Both the position numbers and the translations under genes were made by a program. Positions 1 to 7,426 of a stretch of DNA of 7,772 bases are shown here, in pieces. The stretch is taken from the NCBI GenBank assembly GCA_002410935.1, contig DHPM01000002.1, forward strand, positions 24,279-32,050, in the 5' to 3' direction. The stretch is from Caryophanales bacterium UBA5364 (lineage in GTDB: Bacteria; Bacillota_I; Bacilli_A; RF39; UBA660). The stretch's first letter is position 1; each line of letters starts with the position of its first letter. The notes below the pieces were generated by a model. That model was not told where the DNA came from and did not search any database. It worked only from the letters and a program-made list of their open reading frames with translations.

Positions 1-258
1 TCTTGTATCTGCATATAATGTGAATTGTGAAATACTTAAGATACTTCCGCCTACATCTAGTAATGATTTATTCATAACGCCAGCTTCATCATCAAATATT
101 CTTAAATTAATGATTTTATTAACTAAGTAATCAATATCCGTTTCATTATCATCATTAGTAAAACCAACTAAAATAACTAATCCAGCATCAATAGCACCAA
201 CTATTTCTTCATTTACAACAACATTAGAAGCTAAACTTCTTTGTAATATAACTCTCAT
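1..258 (-). CDS. dtd: D-aminoacyl-tRNA deacylase (Dtd), N-terminal 86 residues, cut by window edge
   Basis: Dtd hydrolyses D-amino acids from mischarged tRNA in the cytoplasm and so keeps them out of translation. I translated the region by hand. The product begins [11 protein letters not shown], contains [21 protein letters not shown] at about residues 51-71, and reaches [10 protein letters not shown] at 77-86. The SQ-x-x-L stretch (SQFTL, 77-81) is the family's active-site motif. The second active-site motif, around a Gly-Pro pair, lies in the missing C-terminal half. The family is usually about 145-150 residues, so roughly 60 percent is present. The ATG shares its first base with the last base of the rel stop (TAATG). 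Its ribosome-binding site (AAAGG, 11 bases upstream) lies inside the end of rel, so translation is probably coupled. No frameshift is visible. Confidence 0.95.
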   Translation of the reverse strand, partial: MRVILQRSLASNVVVNEEIVGAIDAGLVILVGFTNDDNETDIDYLVNKIINLRIFDDEAGVMNKSLLDVGGSILSISQFTLYADTR

Positions 259-2426
259 TACTTAATTATCCTTTCTACATTCAATATATTGGGTATTAAT
301 TTTATATCATCCATAAACTTTAATAAACTATCCTTACCATCAACTAAGACAGTAATATCGTATAAAAAGTTATCACTACTAGATATTGAATTAATACTTT
401 GAACAGTAATTTCATTATTAGATGTCTTAGAAATAATATCTAATAAAATATTTTTATTTTCACTTGCATATACCAAAATATTAGTAGGATATTTCTTTGT
501 AATAACATTATTCCATTCAACTTCAATAATTCTTTCTTCTAAGTCAGCTATATTAGGGCAAACCATACGATGAACAGTAATTCCATATCCCTTTGTTATA
601 TAACCTACAATTCGGTCTCCGGGGATTGGTTTACAACATAAAGCAATATTGATTTTAACATTATCGATTCCTTTAACAAGGATATCGTTTTTAATTGATG
701 GAATAATCACTTCTTTATTTTTTGTTTTATTTAAGATAATTTGTTCCTTAGTAGCTGTTTCATTAAAAGCAATATTCATTACTTGAGTTATTGACATCTT
801 ATTACTACCAATATTAATATATAATTCATCTAAATTAGAGTACTTTAACTCATTTAATACTTTACTACTATACTCCGTTAAAAAGTCATTAGTAGGTACT
901 TTACGCTTTCTTAATTCATCTTTAAGTAGTTCCTCACCCTTTTTTAAATACCCTTCTTTATCGATTCGATTAAAGAAATTTTTGATTTTATTTTTGGCTT
1001 GAGTTGTTTTAGCCATATTAATCCATTCACGATTTGGTCCAAAAGAGTTTTGATTAGTATTTATTTTTATAATATCATTATCTTGTAATACATAATCAAA
1101 AGGAACAATACTATTATTAACAATTGCCCCAACCATCTTATCTCCAACCCCACTATGCACACGATAAGCAAAGTCTATTGGCGTTGCTCCACTAGGTAGT
1201 TCTACAACATCACCTTTTGGGGTAAAGACATAAATCGTATCTTTAAAAACATCTTCTTTTACTTGTCTTACAAATTCTTCATCATTTGCTTCTTCATTCT
1301 TTAATTCCATAATTGTTCTAAAGAATTGAAGTTTTTGTTCCATAGCTGATTGCATACTACTTTTAGTATTACTTCCCTTTTCTTTATAAGACCAGTGTGA
1401 AGCAATACCAAGTTCAGCTACTTTATCCATATCATAAGTTCTAATTTGAATTTCAAATAAATGCCCGTCTAGACCAAATACTGTTGTATGGAGTGATTGA
1501 TACATATTAGTTTTAGGCATTGCTACATAGTCTTTAAAACGTTTAGGAATAGGACGATATTTAGAATGAATAATGCCTAATACTTGATAACAGTCTTGTT
1601 CGGTATCAACGAATACACGAAGAGCTAATATATCATATATATCACTAAACTTACGCCCTTTATCCAGTTTTTTATAAATACTATATATACTTTTAGCACG
1701 ACCTTTTATTTCGTGTTTAATACCATGTTTCGTTAATAATTCGGAAACTTTATCTTCCATTTCTAAAACCGTATTATCTCTTTCCGTTTTAGATTGATTT
1801 AATTTTTCTACGATACCAAAATATACATCAGGTTTATAGTATCTTAATGATAAGTCTTCTAATTCGCTTTTTATTTGACTCATACCTAAACGATGAGCAA
1901 TAGGCGTTAATATATCTAAAGTTTCTTTAGCCTTAGCCTTTTGTCTCTTTTCAGGTAAAACCCATAATGTTCTTAAATTATGAAGACGATCCGCTAATTT
2001 AATAATAATAACACGGACATCTTCAGATAATCCTACTAAAATCTTACGGTGATTAGCAATCATTGATTCATTATCACCAACAAAATTTAAACGATTAATT
2101 TTAGTAACACCGTTAACTAAAAGCGTAATTTCCTCTCCAAATTTAGCTTCCATATCCTCTTTACTTACTTCACAGTCTTCCATAACATCATGAAGTAAAG
2201 CAGCACAAATAGTCGCTGTATCAGCGTATATTCCTGTTAAAATATATGCAACATGTAAAGGGTGATTGATATATTCTTCACCCGTTAATCGCTTTTGACC
2301 AAAATGTTTTTCGTAAGCAAACATATATGCTTTAGTAACTAATGCTAATTCTTCTGGATCATTAACATAAGTTACTAATTTATCATTTAAATCATCAAAA
2401 GTTAATGTTGAATTATATTGTTGCAT
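258..2426 (-). CDS. relA: Bifunctional (p)ppGpp synthetase/hydrolase, RelA/SpoT family (Rel)
   Basis: This cytoplasmic, ribosome-associated enzyme makes (p)ppGpp from ATP and GTP/GDP during amino-acid starvation and also degrades it. It has 722 residues, close to the roughly 734 of B. subtilis Rel. An HD hydrolase domain spans about 30-180 and keeps the expected metal and catalytic residues: H55, H79-D80, E83-D84 and D146. The synthetase domain spans about 235-350, with [13 protein letters not shown] at 242-254, D265, the RFKD motif at 296-299, YQSLHT at 309-314 and the EIQIRT glutamate E325. RxKD, rather than ExDD, is typical of bifunctional Rel enzymes, and together with the intact HD site it argues that both activities are present. 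A TGS domain follows (about 397-457), then a helical region, a conserved-cysteine segment (C597, C598, H619, C623) and a C-terminal ACT domain (about 648-722). The gene starts 15 bp after secDF, with an AGAGGG site overlapping the secDF stop, and its stop overlaps dtd. Confidence 0.97.
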   Translation of the reverse strand: MQQYNSTLTFDDLNDKLVTYVNDPEELALVTKAYMFAYEKHFGQKRLTGEEYINHPLHVAYILTGIYADTATICAALLHDVMEDCEVSKEDMEAKFGEEITLLVNGVTKINRLNFVGDNESMIANHRKILVGLSEDVRVIIIKLADRLHNLRTLWVLPEKRQKAKAKETLDILTPIAHRLGMSQIKSELEDLSLRYYKPDVYFGIVEKLNQSKTERDNTVLEMEDKVSELLTKHGIKHEIKGRAKSIYSIYKKLDKGRKFSDIYDILALRVFVDTEQDCYQVLGIIHSKYRPIPKRFKDYVAMPKTNMYQSLHTTVFGLDGHLFEIQIRTYDMDKVAELGIASHWSYKEKGSNTKSSMQSAMEQKLQFFRTIMELKNEEANDEEFVRQVKEDVFKDTIYVFTPKGDVVELPSGATPIDFAYRVHSGVGDKMVGAIVNNSIVPFDYVLQDNDIIKINTNQNSFGPNREWINMAKTTQAKNKIKNFFNRIDKEGYLKKGEELLKDELRKRKVPTNDFLTEYSSKVLNELKYSNLDELYINIGSNKMSITQVMNIAFNETATKEQIILNKTKNKEVIIPSIKNDILVKGIDNVKINIALCCKPIPGDRIVGYITKGYGITVHRMVCPNIADLEERIIEVEWNNVITKKYPTNILVYASENKNILLDIISKTSNNEITVQSINSISSSDNFLYDITVLVDGKDSLLKFMDDIKLIPNILNVERIIK

Positions 2427-2437
2427 TTTATCACTTT

Positions 2438-2443
2438 CCCTCT
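2438..2443 (-). promoter_or_regulatory. Ribosome-binding site of rel, overlapping the secDF stop
   Basis: On the minus strand AGAGGG lies 11 bases before the rel ATG. Its first two bases belong to the secDF TAG stop (2442-2444). This arrangement suits termination-reinitiation, in which ribosomes finishing secDF help load rel. The spacing is slightly long for a strong site, so coupling may matter for expression. The sequence is seen directly; the coupling is inferred. Confidence 0.6.
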
Positions 2444-4688
2444 AAGAATTAATCCCCTTAATTTTAAGTTCTTCTTTTTCGTCATCTTCTTCATACCATT
2501 TCTTTTTAATTGGTTTACCAAAATTCTTCTTATTAATATCCGCCCATAATTGAGGAGCAATAAAAATTGAAGAATAAACACCTGCTATTAAACCAATAAA
2601 CATTGCAATATTAAAGGTAAATATTTCATGCGATCCAAATATGATTAAAGATAAAACAGTAATTAATGTCGTTATTGAAGTAATAATATTTCTGCTTACT
2701 GTTTCTCTTAAACTATCATTAACGACTTCATCAATTTGTTCTTTGTTTTTAAATTTACCTTTATATTTTTTAGTTATATTTTCACGAATACGATCAAAAG
2801 TAACAATCGTATCATTAATTGAGTATCCAATAATCGATAATAAAGCTGCTATAAAAATACTTGATACTTCAAATTGTAATAAACTAAAGGCAATAACCAT
2901 GATGAATGCATCATGTAATAAAGCAATCATACCACTTATAGCATAACTAAATTTGAAACGAACTGAAACATAGATAATCATCCCAATTGTAGCAAATATC
3001 AATGATAAAACAGCATTCTTAATTAAATCACGACTAACAATATTTGATATTACTCCAATATCCGTTCTGGCTTCATATTTATTTTTAAAATATGTTTGAG
3101 CACTAACCACTTCTTCATTAGTTAATGAATCATTTATTTTAGCAATAACACTATTATCATTTAATGTTTCTAATTCATATAAATCATAGTTTAATGTTTT
3201 AAAGTCCTCTTCAATAGCCTTTTTAGGTAATTCTTGTTCACTAATAATGGTTATTGAAGAACCACCATTAAAATCAATACCTAGTTTTAAACCATTAGTA
3301 AATAATGATATTGTTCCAATAACAATTAAAACAATGGTTATTAAATAATATACTTTTTTATGTTTAATAAAGTCCATTTTAGCAAATAAATCTTTTTTAT
3401 TTTTCTTGCTTTTATCGAATCCAATAAATAATTTTAATTTATCATCGAAATATTTTGTTTTAACAAATAAATTCAATAAGAATCTAAGTACATAGACCAT
3501 AATAAACATCGTTACAATAATACTTATAATTAACATTGTAGCAAAGCCTTTAACACTACTTTCACCTAATATAAATAAGATGATAGCAGTTAATAAGGTT
3601 GTTATATTACCATCAAAAATAGCCATAAAAGAATTCTTATTACCTAAGCGATATGCTTCTTGTAAACCATTACCGGCTTTTAATTCATCCTTTATTCTAG
3701 CAAAACTTATAACACAAGCATCGACTGCCATTCCTATACCTATAACTAAAGCTGCTATTCCAGGTAAAGTTAATACCCCGCCAAATAACCAGAAAGTTAG
3801 GAAGGTTAAGAAGGTATATATTAATATTGTAACACTTGCAATAAAGCCTGCAAAACGATATAAAACGATTAAGAATACAATAATCGCAGAGATTGCAATA
3901 ATACCAGCAGTAAAAGTCTTTTCTAATGAGTTAACCCCAAAAGATGCTTCAACTGTCTTTGAAGATATTTCTTCTAATTTAGTAGGTAAACTCCCTGAGT
4001 TAATTAATCTTACTAATTTTTCTACTTGTTCAGTTGTAAAGTTTCCTTGAATAATTACATCACTAGCAAAACCTTGATCAACACCGGCTACTGATAAACA
4101 CCTTGGTGCACTACTACTACCACAGTAAGATCCCTCTTTACTAAATGAATTAACCCCATCTTCATAATCTAACCAAATTACAATTTTTGGATCAGATGAT
4201 TCACTAATCCCTTTAGTAACATTATAGAATGTATCTTTATCTTTAATACTTAAACTAACAGCTGGTTTTCCATTTGCATCAGTACCAATTTTAGCACCAC
4301 CTGCTCTTAAAATATTACTCGTCATTAATAATTCATCACTAGTATTTCTAAATGTTAAACTAGCAACCGAACTTAATTCATTTCTAGCATCTTCTGGATT
4401 AGTTACCCCAGCTAACTGAACTCTAATACGATCATTACCTTCAACAATAATAACTGGTTCTGTTATTCCTAAACCATCAATTCTATTTAATATTGTTTTA
4501 TATGTATTAGTAACCATATCATTAGTTACTTTGCTTCCATCAATACTATTAACTTTATATAAAACTTCAAACCCTCCTTGAAGGTCTAACCCAAACTTTA
4601 AGTTATTGAATATAAGTGGGAAAATTAATCCCATTAATACTAAAATAGCCGCAATAATACCTATGTTTTTACTTAATTTTGATTTCAC
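2442..4688 (-). CDS. secDF: Fused protein translocase subunit SecDF
   Basis: SecDF is a membrane partner of SecYEG that uses the proton gradient to help pull secreted proteins across. This is the fused form found in Bacilli, at 748 residues against about 737 in B. subtilis. The SecD half has a first helix at about 9-27, the signature FGLDLQGGFEVLYKV at 32-46, a large extracytoplasmic domain to about 255, and five helices at about 258-410 that include GIGMAVDACVISFARIKDEL (317-336, with D323 in the position of the family's proton-relay aspartate). The SecF half starts with a helix near 446-464, then LGIDFNGGSS (469-478), a smaller outer domain, and helices that include LLHDAF (590-595) and GYSINDTIVTFDRIREN (621-637). 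The tail is charged and cytoplasmic. The start is GTG: an in-frame TAA lies only 15 bases upstream, and AAAGGG (4697-4702) sits 8 bases before it. The outer domain carries two cysteines, C189 and C197. comN lies 20 bp upstream and rel 15 bp downstream. Confidence 0.97.
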   Translation of the reverse strand: MKSKLSKNIGIIAAILVLMGLIFPLIFNNLKFGLDLQGGFEVLYKVNSIDGSKVTNDMVTNTYKTILNRIDGLGITEPVIIVEGNDRIRVQLAGVTNPEDARNELSSVASLTFRNTSDELLMTSNILRAGGAKIGTDANGKPAVSLSIKDKDTFYNVTKGISESSDPKIVIWLDYEDGVNSFSKEGSYCGSSSAPRCLSVAGVDQGFASDVIIQGNFTTEQVEKLVRLINSGSLPTKLEEISSKTVEASFGVNSLEKTFTAGIIAISAIIVFLIVLYRFAGFIASVTILIYTFLTFLTFWLFGGVLTLPGIAALVIGIGMAVDACVISFARIKDELKAGNGLQEAYRLGNKNSFMAIFDGNITTLLTAIILFILGESSVKGFATMLIISIIVTMFIMVYVLRFLLNLFVKTKYFDDKLKLFIGFDKSKKNKKDLFAKMDFIKHKKVYYLITIVLIVIGTISLFTNGLKLGIDFNGGSSITIISEQELPKKAIEEDFKTLNYDLYELETLNDNSVIAKINDSLTNEEVVSAQTYFKNKYEARTDIGVISNIVSRDLIKNAVLSLIFATIGMIIYVSVRFKFSYAISGMIALLHDAFIMVIAFSLLQFEVSSIFIAALLSIIGYSINDTIVTFDRIRENITKKYKGKFKNKEQIDEVVNDSLRETVSRNIITSITTLITVLSLIIFGSHEIFTFNIAMFIGLIAGVYSSIFIAPQLWADINKKNFGKPIKKKWYEEDDEKEELKIKGINS

Positions 4689-4696
4689 AATTTCAT

Positions 4697-4702
4697 CCCT
4701 TT
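4697..4702 (-). promoter_or_regulatory. Ribosome-binding site that fixes the GTG start of secDF
   Basis: AAAGGG on the minus strand ends 8 bases before the GTG at 4688. The only nearby ATG (4694-4696) is out of frame and meets TGA after three codons. With an in-frame TAA just upstream of GTG, no longer form is possible. Confidence 0.7.
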
Positions 4703-4708
4703 ACTAAT

Positions 4709-4981
4709 TTAATCTTCAAAATACATCTTTCGATTATTTAAATTTAATTTACTTTTTAAATAATTATCAATTAATTCATTATCCGTATTTAAGACATCAC
4801 GAACCATATCATAAAGTCCTAAATCAGATGCTTTCTTCCATTTAACCTCTTTTAAATAATTCCATATATCTTCTTCTTTTATATATGTAATACCATATCT
4901 TTTCATTTCTGAACATTTCGTTTTTAAAGCTGGTTTTAGTCTTTCATATAATTCTTCTACTGAATTAATTTCTAAATCCAT
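4709..4981 (-). CDS. comN: ComN-like post-transcriptional regulator, 90 residues
   Basis: This is a small, soluble, charged protein of the family usually annotated as post-transcriptional regulator, whose B. subtilis member ComN (YrzD) supports expression of the comE competence operon and is reported to bind the division-site protein DivIVA. The family signature is visible as a helical core with SEMKRYGITYIKEEDIWNYL at residues 24-43, then KWKK (47-50) and LYDMVRDVLN (56-65). There is no signal peptide or membrane segment. An in-frame ATG 27 bases upstream exists, but the start at 4981 is chosen because GGAGG (4988-4992) lies 6 bases before it, and the longer version would put that site inside the gene. 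The position directly before secDF and back to back with spoVB matches, from memory, other Bacilli. The family assignment is good. The competence role is known only from B. subtilis and is not shown here, since no competence gene is in the window. Confidence 0.85.
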   Translation of the reverse strand: MDLEINSVEELYERLKPALKTKCSEMKRYGITYIKEEDIWNYLKEVKWKKASDLGLYDMVRDVLNTDNELIDNYLKSKLNLNNRKMYFED

Positions 4982-4987
4982 AAGATA

Positions 4988-4992
4988 CCTCC
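4988..4992 (-). promoter_or_regulatory. Strong ribosome-binding site of comN
   Basis: GGAGG with a 6-base spacer to the ATG at 4979-4981 decides the start in favour of the shorter, 90-residue product beginning MDLEINS. The upstream in-frame ATG at 5006-5008 has no comparable site. Confidence 0.8.
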
Positions 4993-5000
4993 ATAATAAA

Positions 5001-5029
5001 TTTACCATTTCCTACATATACATTATATA
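5001..5029 (+). promoter_or_regulatory. Probable promoter for the spoVB-like gene
   Basis: TTTACC (5001-5006) and TATATA (5024-5029) are separated by 17 bases, the ideal sigma-A spacing. A start near 5036 would leave a leader of about 24 bases with the AAGGAG site. Its -10 overlaps the -10 of the opposite-strand promoter. The -10 is only a moderate match and the region is AT-rich, so this is a prediction. Confidence 0.4.
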
Positions 5030-5050
5030 TGAAAACTTAATATTTTAAAA
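5022..5050 (-). promoter_or_regulatory. Probable sigma-A-type promoter for comN-secDF-rel-dtd
   Basis: On the minus strand a perfect TATAAT (5022-5027) lies about 40 bases before the comN start. A weak -35 candidate, TTTTAA (5045-5050), is 17 bases upstream. Transcription would start near 5015, leaving a leader of roughly 35 bases that contains the comN ribosome-binding site. No other promoter of this quality is evident in the short gaps downstream, so the four genes probably share it. In such AT-rich DNA chance matches are common. Confidence 0.5.
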
Positions 5051-5059
5051 GGAGTTATT

Positions 5060-6364
5060 ATGAAAAAGAATAAATTTATCAAATCAACCATTATTTTAAT
5101 TGTTGGAGGATTTATTACAAAGTTATTAGGGATGATTATTAAAGTAACGATGACAAGATTACTTGGTACTGAAGGTATTGGTATATATATGATGATTATA
5201 CCGACATTCAGTTTATTAATTGCGCTAGCACAATTAGGACTACCAGTCGCTATTAGTAAATTAGTATCTGAAGACAAAAAAAATAATAAGAACCTTATTT
5301 TTAGTTCCCTTCCTATTACTTTAACAATTAATATGATTATTATTGTTTTTTTAATATTTAGTTCTAAATATATTGCCAATAATTTATTGCATGATAGTCG
5401 GTGCTATTATGCATTAATGGCAATGGGTTTTGTTTTACCTTTTATTAGTATCTCTAGTATTTTAAGAGGATACTTTTTCGGTAAGCAACAAATGTTTCCT
5501 CATGTCTTATCTAATATTATTGAAGACGTTGTTAGGTTGATTATTCTAGTTATAGGTATTCCTATCTTTCTTGCTAAAGGAATTGAATTTGCAGTTGCTT
5601 TTATCGTCTTGTCAACAATCATTAGTGAATTAACGACTATTATCATCTTCTTTTTCTTTTTACCCAAAAACTTTAAATTAAAGAAAGAAGACATCAAGCC
5701 CAGTAATATTCCTGATATCTTAAGAATTAGTTTACCTACTACTGGTAGTAGATTAATTGGTAATATTGGTTATTTCTTTGAACCTATTATCTTATCTTTT
5801 GTTTTACTTTCAATTGGTTATTCTAATACCTTTATTATTTCAGAATATGGGGTCATTAATGGATATGTAATGCCCTTACTATTCTTACCTAGTTTCTTTG
5901 CATCAGCCGTATCACAAGCATTAATACCAGTTGTTAGTAGAAGTTATAGTAATAAGTTCTATAAGCATACGAGAGATAGAATTATTCAAGCCATAATTAT
6001 TTCCTTAATGATTGGGATTCCAATTACATTATTTTTCACCTTTGCTTCGGAATATTCACTCAACCTAATTTATAATACAAATGAAGGAGTTAAATATTTA
6101 AAAGTACTAGCACCCATTTTTATTTTATACTATATTCAATCTCCTTTAGTAAGTAGTCTTCAAGCAATGGGGAAAGCTAAAAGTGCTTTATATACGACTT
6201 TAGTAAGTGTTCTTATTAGAACTATTTCCCTATTCGCTTTATCTTATTTAAAGATTGGATTATGGGGATTAGTTATTTCCATAAGTATTAATATTATCTT
6301 TGTAACGATATGTGATTTTACGACTGTTTTTAGAACATTAAAAAAGGATATAAATTGTTTATAA
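5060..6364 (+). CDS. spoVB: SpoVB-like polysaccharide/lipid flippase (MOP exporter superfamily)
   Basis: This is a very hydrophobic 434-residue membrane protein of the SpoVB/MurJ/Wzx group, which flips undecaprenyl-linked sugars across the membrane. About 12 helices can be placed, at roughly 11-30, 42-66, 84-104, 117-135, 156-175, 178-200, 222-250, 263-290, 308-328, 346-366, 377-398 and 400-421. Family motifs include the N-terminal TKLLGMIIKVTMTRLLG (20-36) with GIGIYMMIIP (39-48), GLPVAISKLVSE (60-71), and RGYFFGKQQMFPHVLSNIIE (136-155), which parallels the RGYFQG-x-Q-x-M-x-P segment of SpoVB. B. subtilis SpoVB is about 518 residues with 14 helices, so this member is short and probably lacks the last pair. 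AAGGAG (5049-5054), 5 bases before ATG, supports the start. The substrate is uncertain: lipid II or another envelope glycan are both possible. SpoVB homologues also occur in non-sporulators, so the name does not prove sporulation. Confidence 0.88.
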   Translation: MKKNKFIKSTIILIVGGFITKLLGMIIKVTMTRLLGTEGIGIYMMIIPTFSLLIALAQLGLPVAISKLVSEDKKNNKNLIFSSLPITLTINMIIIVFLIFSSKYIANNLLHDSRCYYALMAMGFVLPFISISSILRGYFFGKQQMFPHVLSNIIEDVVRLIILVIGIPIFLAKGIEFAVAFIVLSTIISELTTIIIFFFFLPKNFKLKKEDIKPSNIPDILRISLPTTGSRLIGNIGYFFEPIILSFVLLSIGYSNTFIISEYGVINGYVMPLLFLPSFFASAVSQALIPVVSRSYSNKFYKHTRDRIIQAIIISLMIGIPITLFFTFASEYSLNLIYNTNEGVKYLKVLAPIFILYYIQSPLVSSLQAMGKAKSALYTTLVSVLIRTISLFALSYLKIGLWGLVISISINIIFVTICDFTTVFRTLKKDINCL

Positions 6365-6369
6365 CAATT
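6353..6369. terminator. Inverted repeat spanning both stop codons of spoVB and the DUF421 gene
   Basis: AATTGTT and AACAATT form a perfect 7-bp inverted repeat around a TAT loop. The shared stop hexamer TTATAA (6359-6364) sits in its centre. The stem has one G-C pair and is weak. On the minus strand a run of six T follows about 8 bases later (6339-6344); on the plus strand no useful T run follows. At best it is a poor terminator for the minus-strand gene. Confidence 0.3.
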
Positions 6370-6988
6370 CACTCCTCTTAATAATAAAAGTTCTATTTTT
6401 AGTATAAAAAGCATAAAAAACATCATCTAAAGCGAGATTATTATTTTTTAAAATATCAGATACCCATTTAACATCTTTTCTCATATCTCTTAAAACTTCA
6501 AAATCAATAATACCATCAACAATAATTGGCATTGGATAATCTTTACACTTTTTAAATATGGATAAAGTACCATTATTTTCTAAAACTGCATAATCAACTT
6601 CTTCAATACTTTTTATACCCTGTTCTCGTAATTGGGTAATCAAGTCTTCAATACTATAACGAAGCTTAGACATCTCATTAAAATTTATTTTACCCTTTTT
6701 AATAATAACTGTTGGATTTCCATCAATTACCTTCCTAAACTTTGGGAACTTTAAGGTTAAATAACTAACACTAACTTGAATTACAACTAAAACTAAAATA
6801 GGTACCATTGATAAATAAATTGAACGACTACTATCCTCTATTGAAAGGGCCGCTAATTCAGCTATTAAAATAGATACAATTAAGTCAATGATACTAAGTT
6901 TCCCGACTTCCTTTTTACCCATAATTCGGTATGCAATGATAATATAAATATATAAAAATAGGGTTTTAAAGATTACATTAAAATACAT
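6359..6988 (-). CDS. DUF421/YetF-family membrane protein
   Basis: This 209-residue protein has three N-terminal helices at about 5-22, 34-50 and 58-78, followed by a soluble domain typical of the DUF421/YetF family. Recognisable family stretches are YRIMGKKEVGKLSIIDLIVSI (20-40), GNPTVIIKKGKI (90-101), LRYSIEDLITQLREQGI (109-125), VDYAVLENNGTLSI (131-144) and PIIVDGIID (154-162). No catalytic residues are known to me. Some relatives (YetF, 2Duf) have been linked to spore membrane properties and resistance in Bacillus; that role is not shown here. B. subtilis YrbG is, from memory, the counterpart at this locus. The start at 6988 is preferred over an in-frame ATG 15 bases upstream because AGGTGAT (6992-6998) lies 3 bases before it. 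The 3' end overlaps the convergent spoVB-like gene by 6 bases. Confidence 0.88.
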   Translation of the reverse strand: MYFNVIFKTLFLYIYIIIAYRIMGKKEVGKLSIIDLIVSILIAELAALSIEDSSRSIYLSMVPILVLVVIQVSVSYLTLKFPKFRKVIDGNPTVIIKKGKINFNEMSKLRYSIEDLITQLREQGIKSIEEVDYAVLENNGTLSIFKKCKDYPMPIIVDGIIDFEVLRDMRKDVKWVSDILKNNNLALDDVFYAFYTKNRTFIIKRSELL

Positions 6989-6991
6989 AAT

Positions 6992-6998
6992 ATCACCT
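6992..6998 (-). promoter_or_regulatory. Ribosome-binding site deciding the DUF421 start
   Basis: AGGTGAT on the minus strand, complementary to the usual 16S 3' end, sits 3 bases before the ATG at 6986-6988. The extended core makes the short spacer workable. If the upstream ATG (7001-7003) were used, this site would lie inside the coding region and nothing comparable would precede it. Confidence 0.7.
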
Positions 6999-7003
6999 AC
7001 CAT

Positions 7004-7022
7004 ATTATGAGTAAGTCATAAT
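7004..7022. promoter_or_regulatory. 19-bp inverted repeat, candidate operator between divergent genes
   Basis: ATTATGA and TCATAAT form perfect 7-bp arms around a 5-base spacer, GTAAG, in the 70-bp gap between the DUF421 gene and the plus-strand membrane-protein gene. The arm centres are 12 bases apart, close to one helical turn, as for dimeric regulators. On the minus strand a TATAAA at 7026-7031 could serve as the DUF421 -10, which would place the repeat around its transcription start. I cannot assign a regulator. A transcript hairpin would be weak and has no T run after it. Confidence 0.4.
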
Positions 7023-7048
7023 TATTTTATACAAGCATATTTTTTATT

Positions 7049-7055
7049 AGGTGAT
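7049..7055 (+). promoter_or_regulatory. Ribosome-binding site of the TIGR04086-like gene
   Basis: AGGTGAT lies 3 bases before the ATG at 7059-7061, the same core and spacing as at the divergent DUF421 gene. It supports the chosen start. Confidence 0.65.
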
Positions 7056-7058
7056 TAG

Positions 7059-7426
7059 ATGAAAAAATTAGGAACTTCATTACTGTATACAACGGGGATT
7101 ATACTTGGTTTAACTTTATTGATAACGCTTTTCAACTATTTTAATATTTTAGGTTATAAAGTTGTTGTAATATTTAAAATTATTATACCAATTGTAGCTT
7201 TATTTATTGGTGGCTTAATGTTAGGAAAGAAAAGTATTAATAAAGGATGGCTTGAAGGATTAAAATATGGACTATTAGTAATTGTTATTTTATCAATTTT
7301 AAATTATTTATTTTTAAAAACAGGTTTTAAAGTTCAGGACTTATGTTATTATTTAATTCTTACTATTTCCGCAACTTTTGGAAGTATGGTAGGAATTAAC
7401 TATAAACATGATGAAGAACCAAAATA

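Noticed and set aside
2641..2946. Plus-strand open frame inside secDF
   Set aside because: It is antisense to clearly conserved SecF helices, resembles no family I know and lacks a good ribosome-binding site. It is a shadow of low-complexity membrane coding.
3580..4050. Plus-strand open frame of 156 codons inside secDF
   Set aside because: It is antisense to the conserved SecD membrane region including the GMAVDA motif. Its composition (Ile, Ala, Lys, Pro rich) is that of a reversed membrane gene.
5023..5379. Minus-strand open frame over the start of the spoVB-like gene
   Set aside because: It is antisense to the conserved flippase N-terminus and runs through the predicted promoter region. 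It has no recognisable domain.
5060..6364. Evidence that the organism forms spores
   Set aside because: SpoVB-type and DUF421-type proteins occur in non-sporulating bacteria and no sporulation-specific regulator is in the window.
6992..7055. Long inverted repeat ATCACCTA ... TAGGTGAT flanking the DUF421/TIGR04086 gap
   Set aside because: The arms are simply the two ribosome-binding sites of divergent genes with the same core, so no extra structure is needed to explain them.
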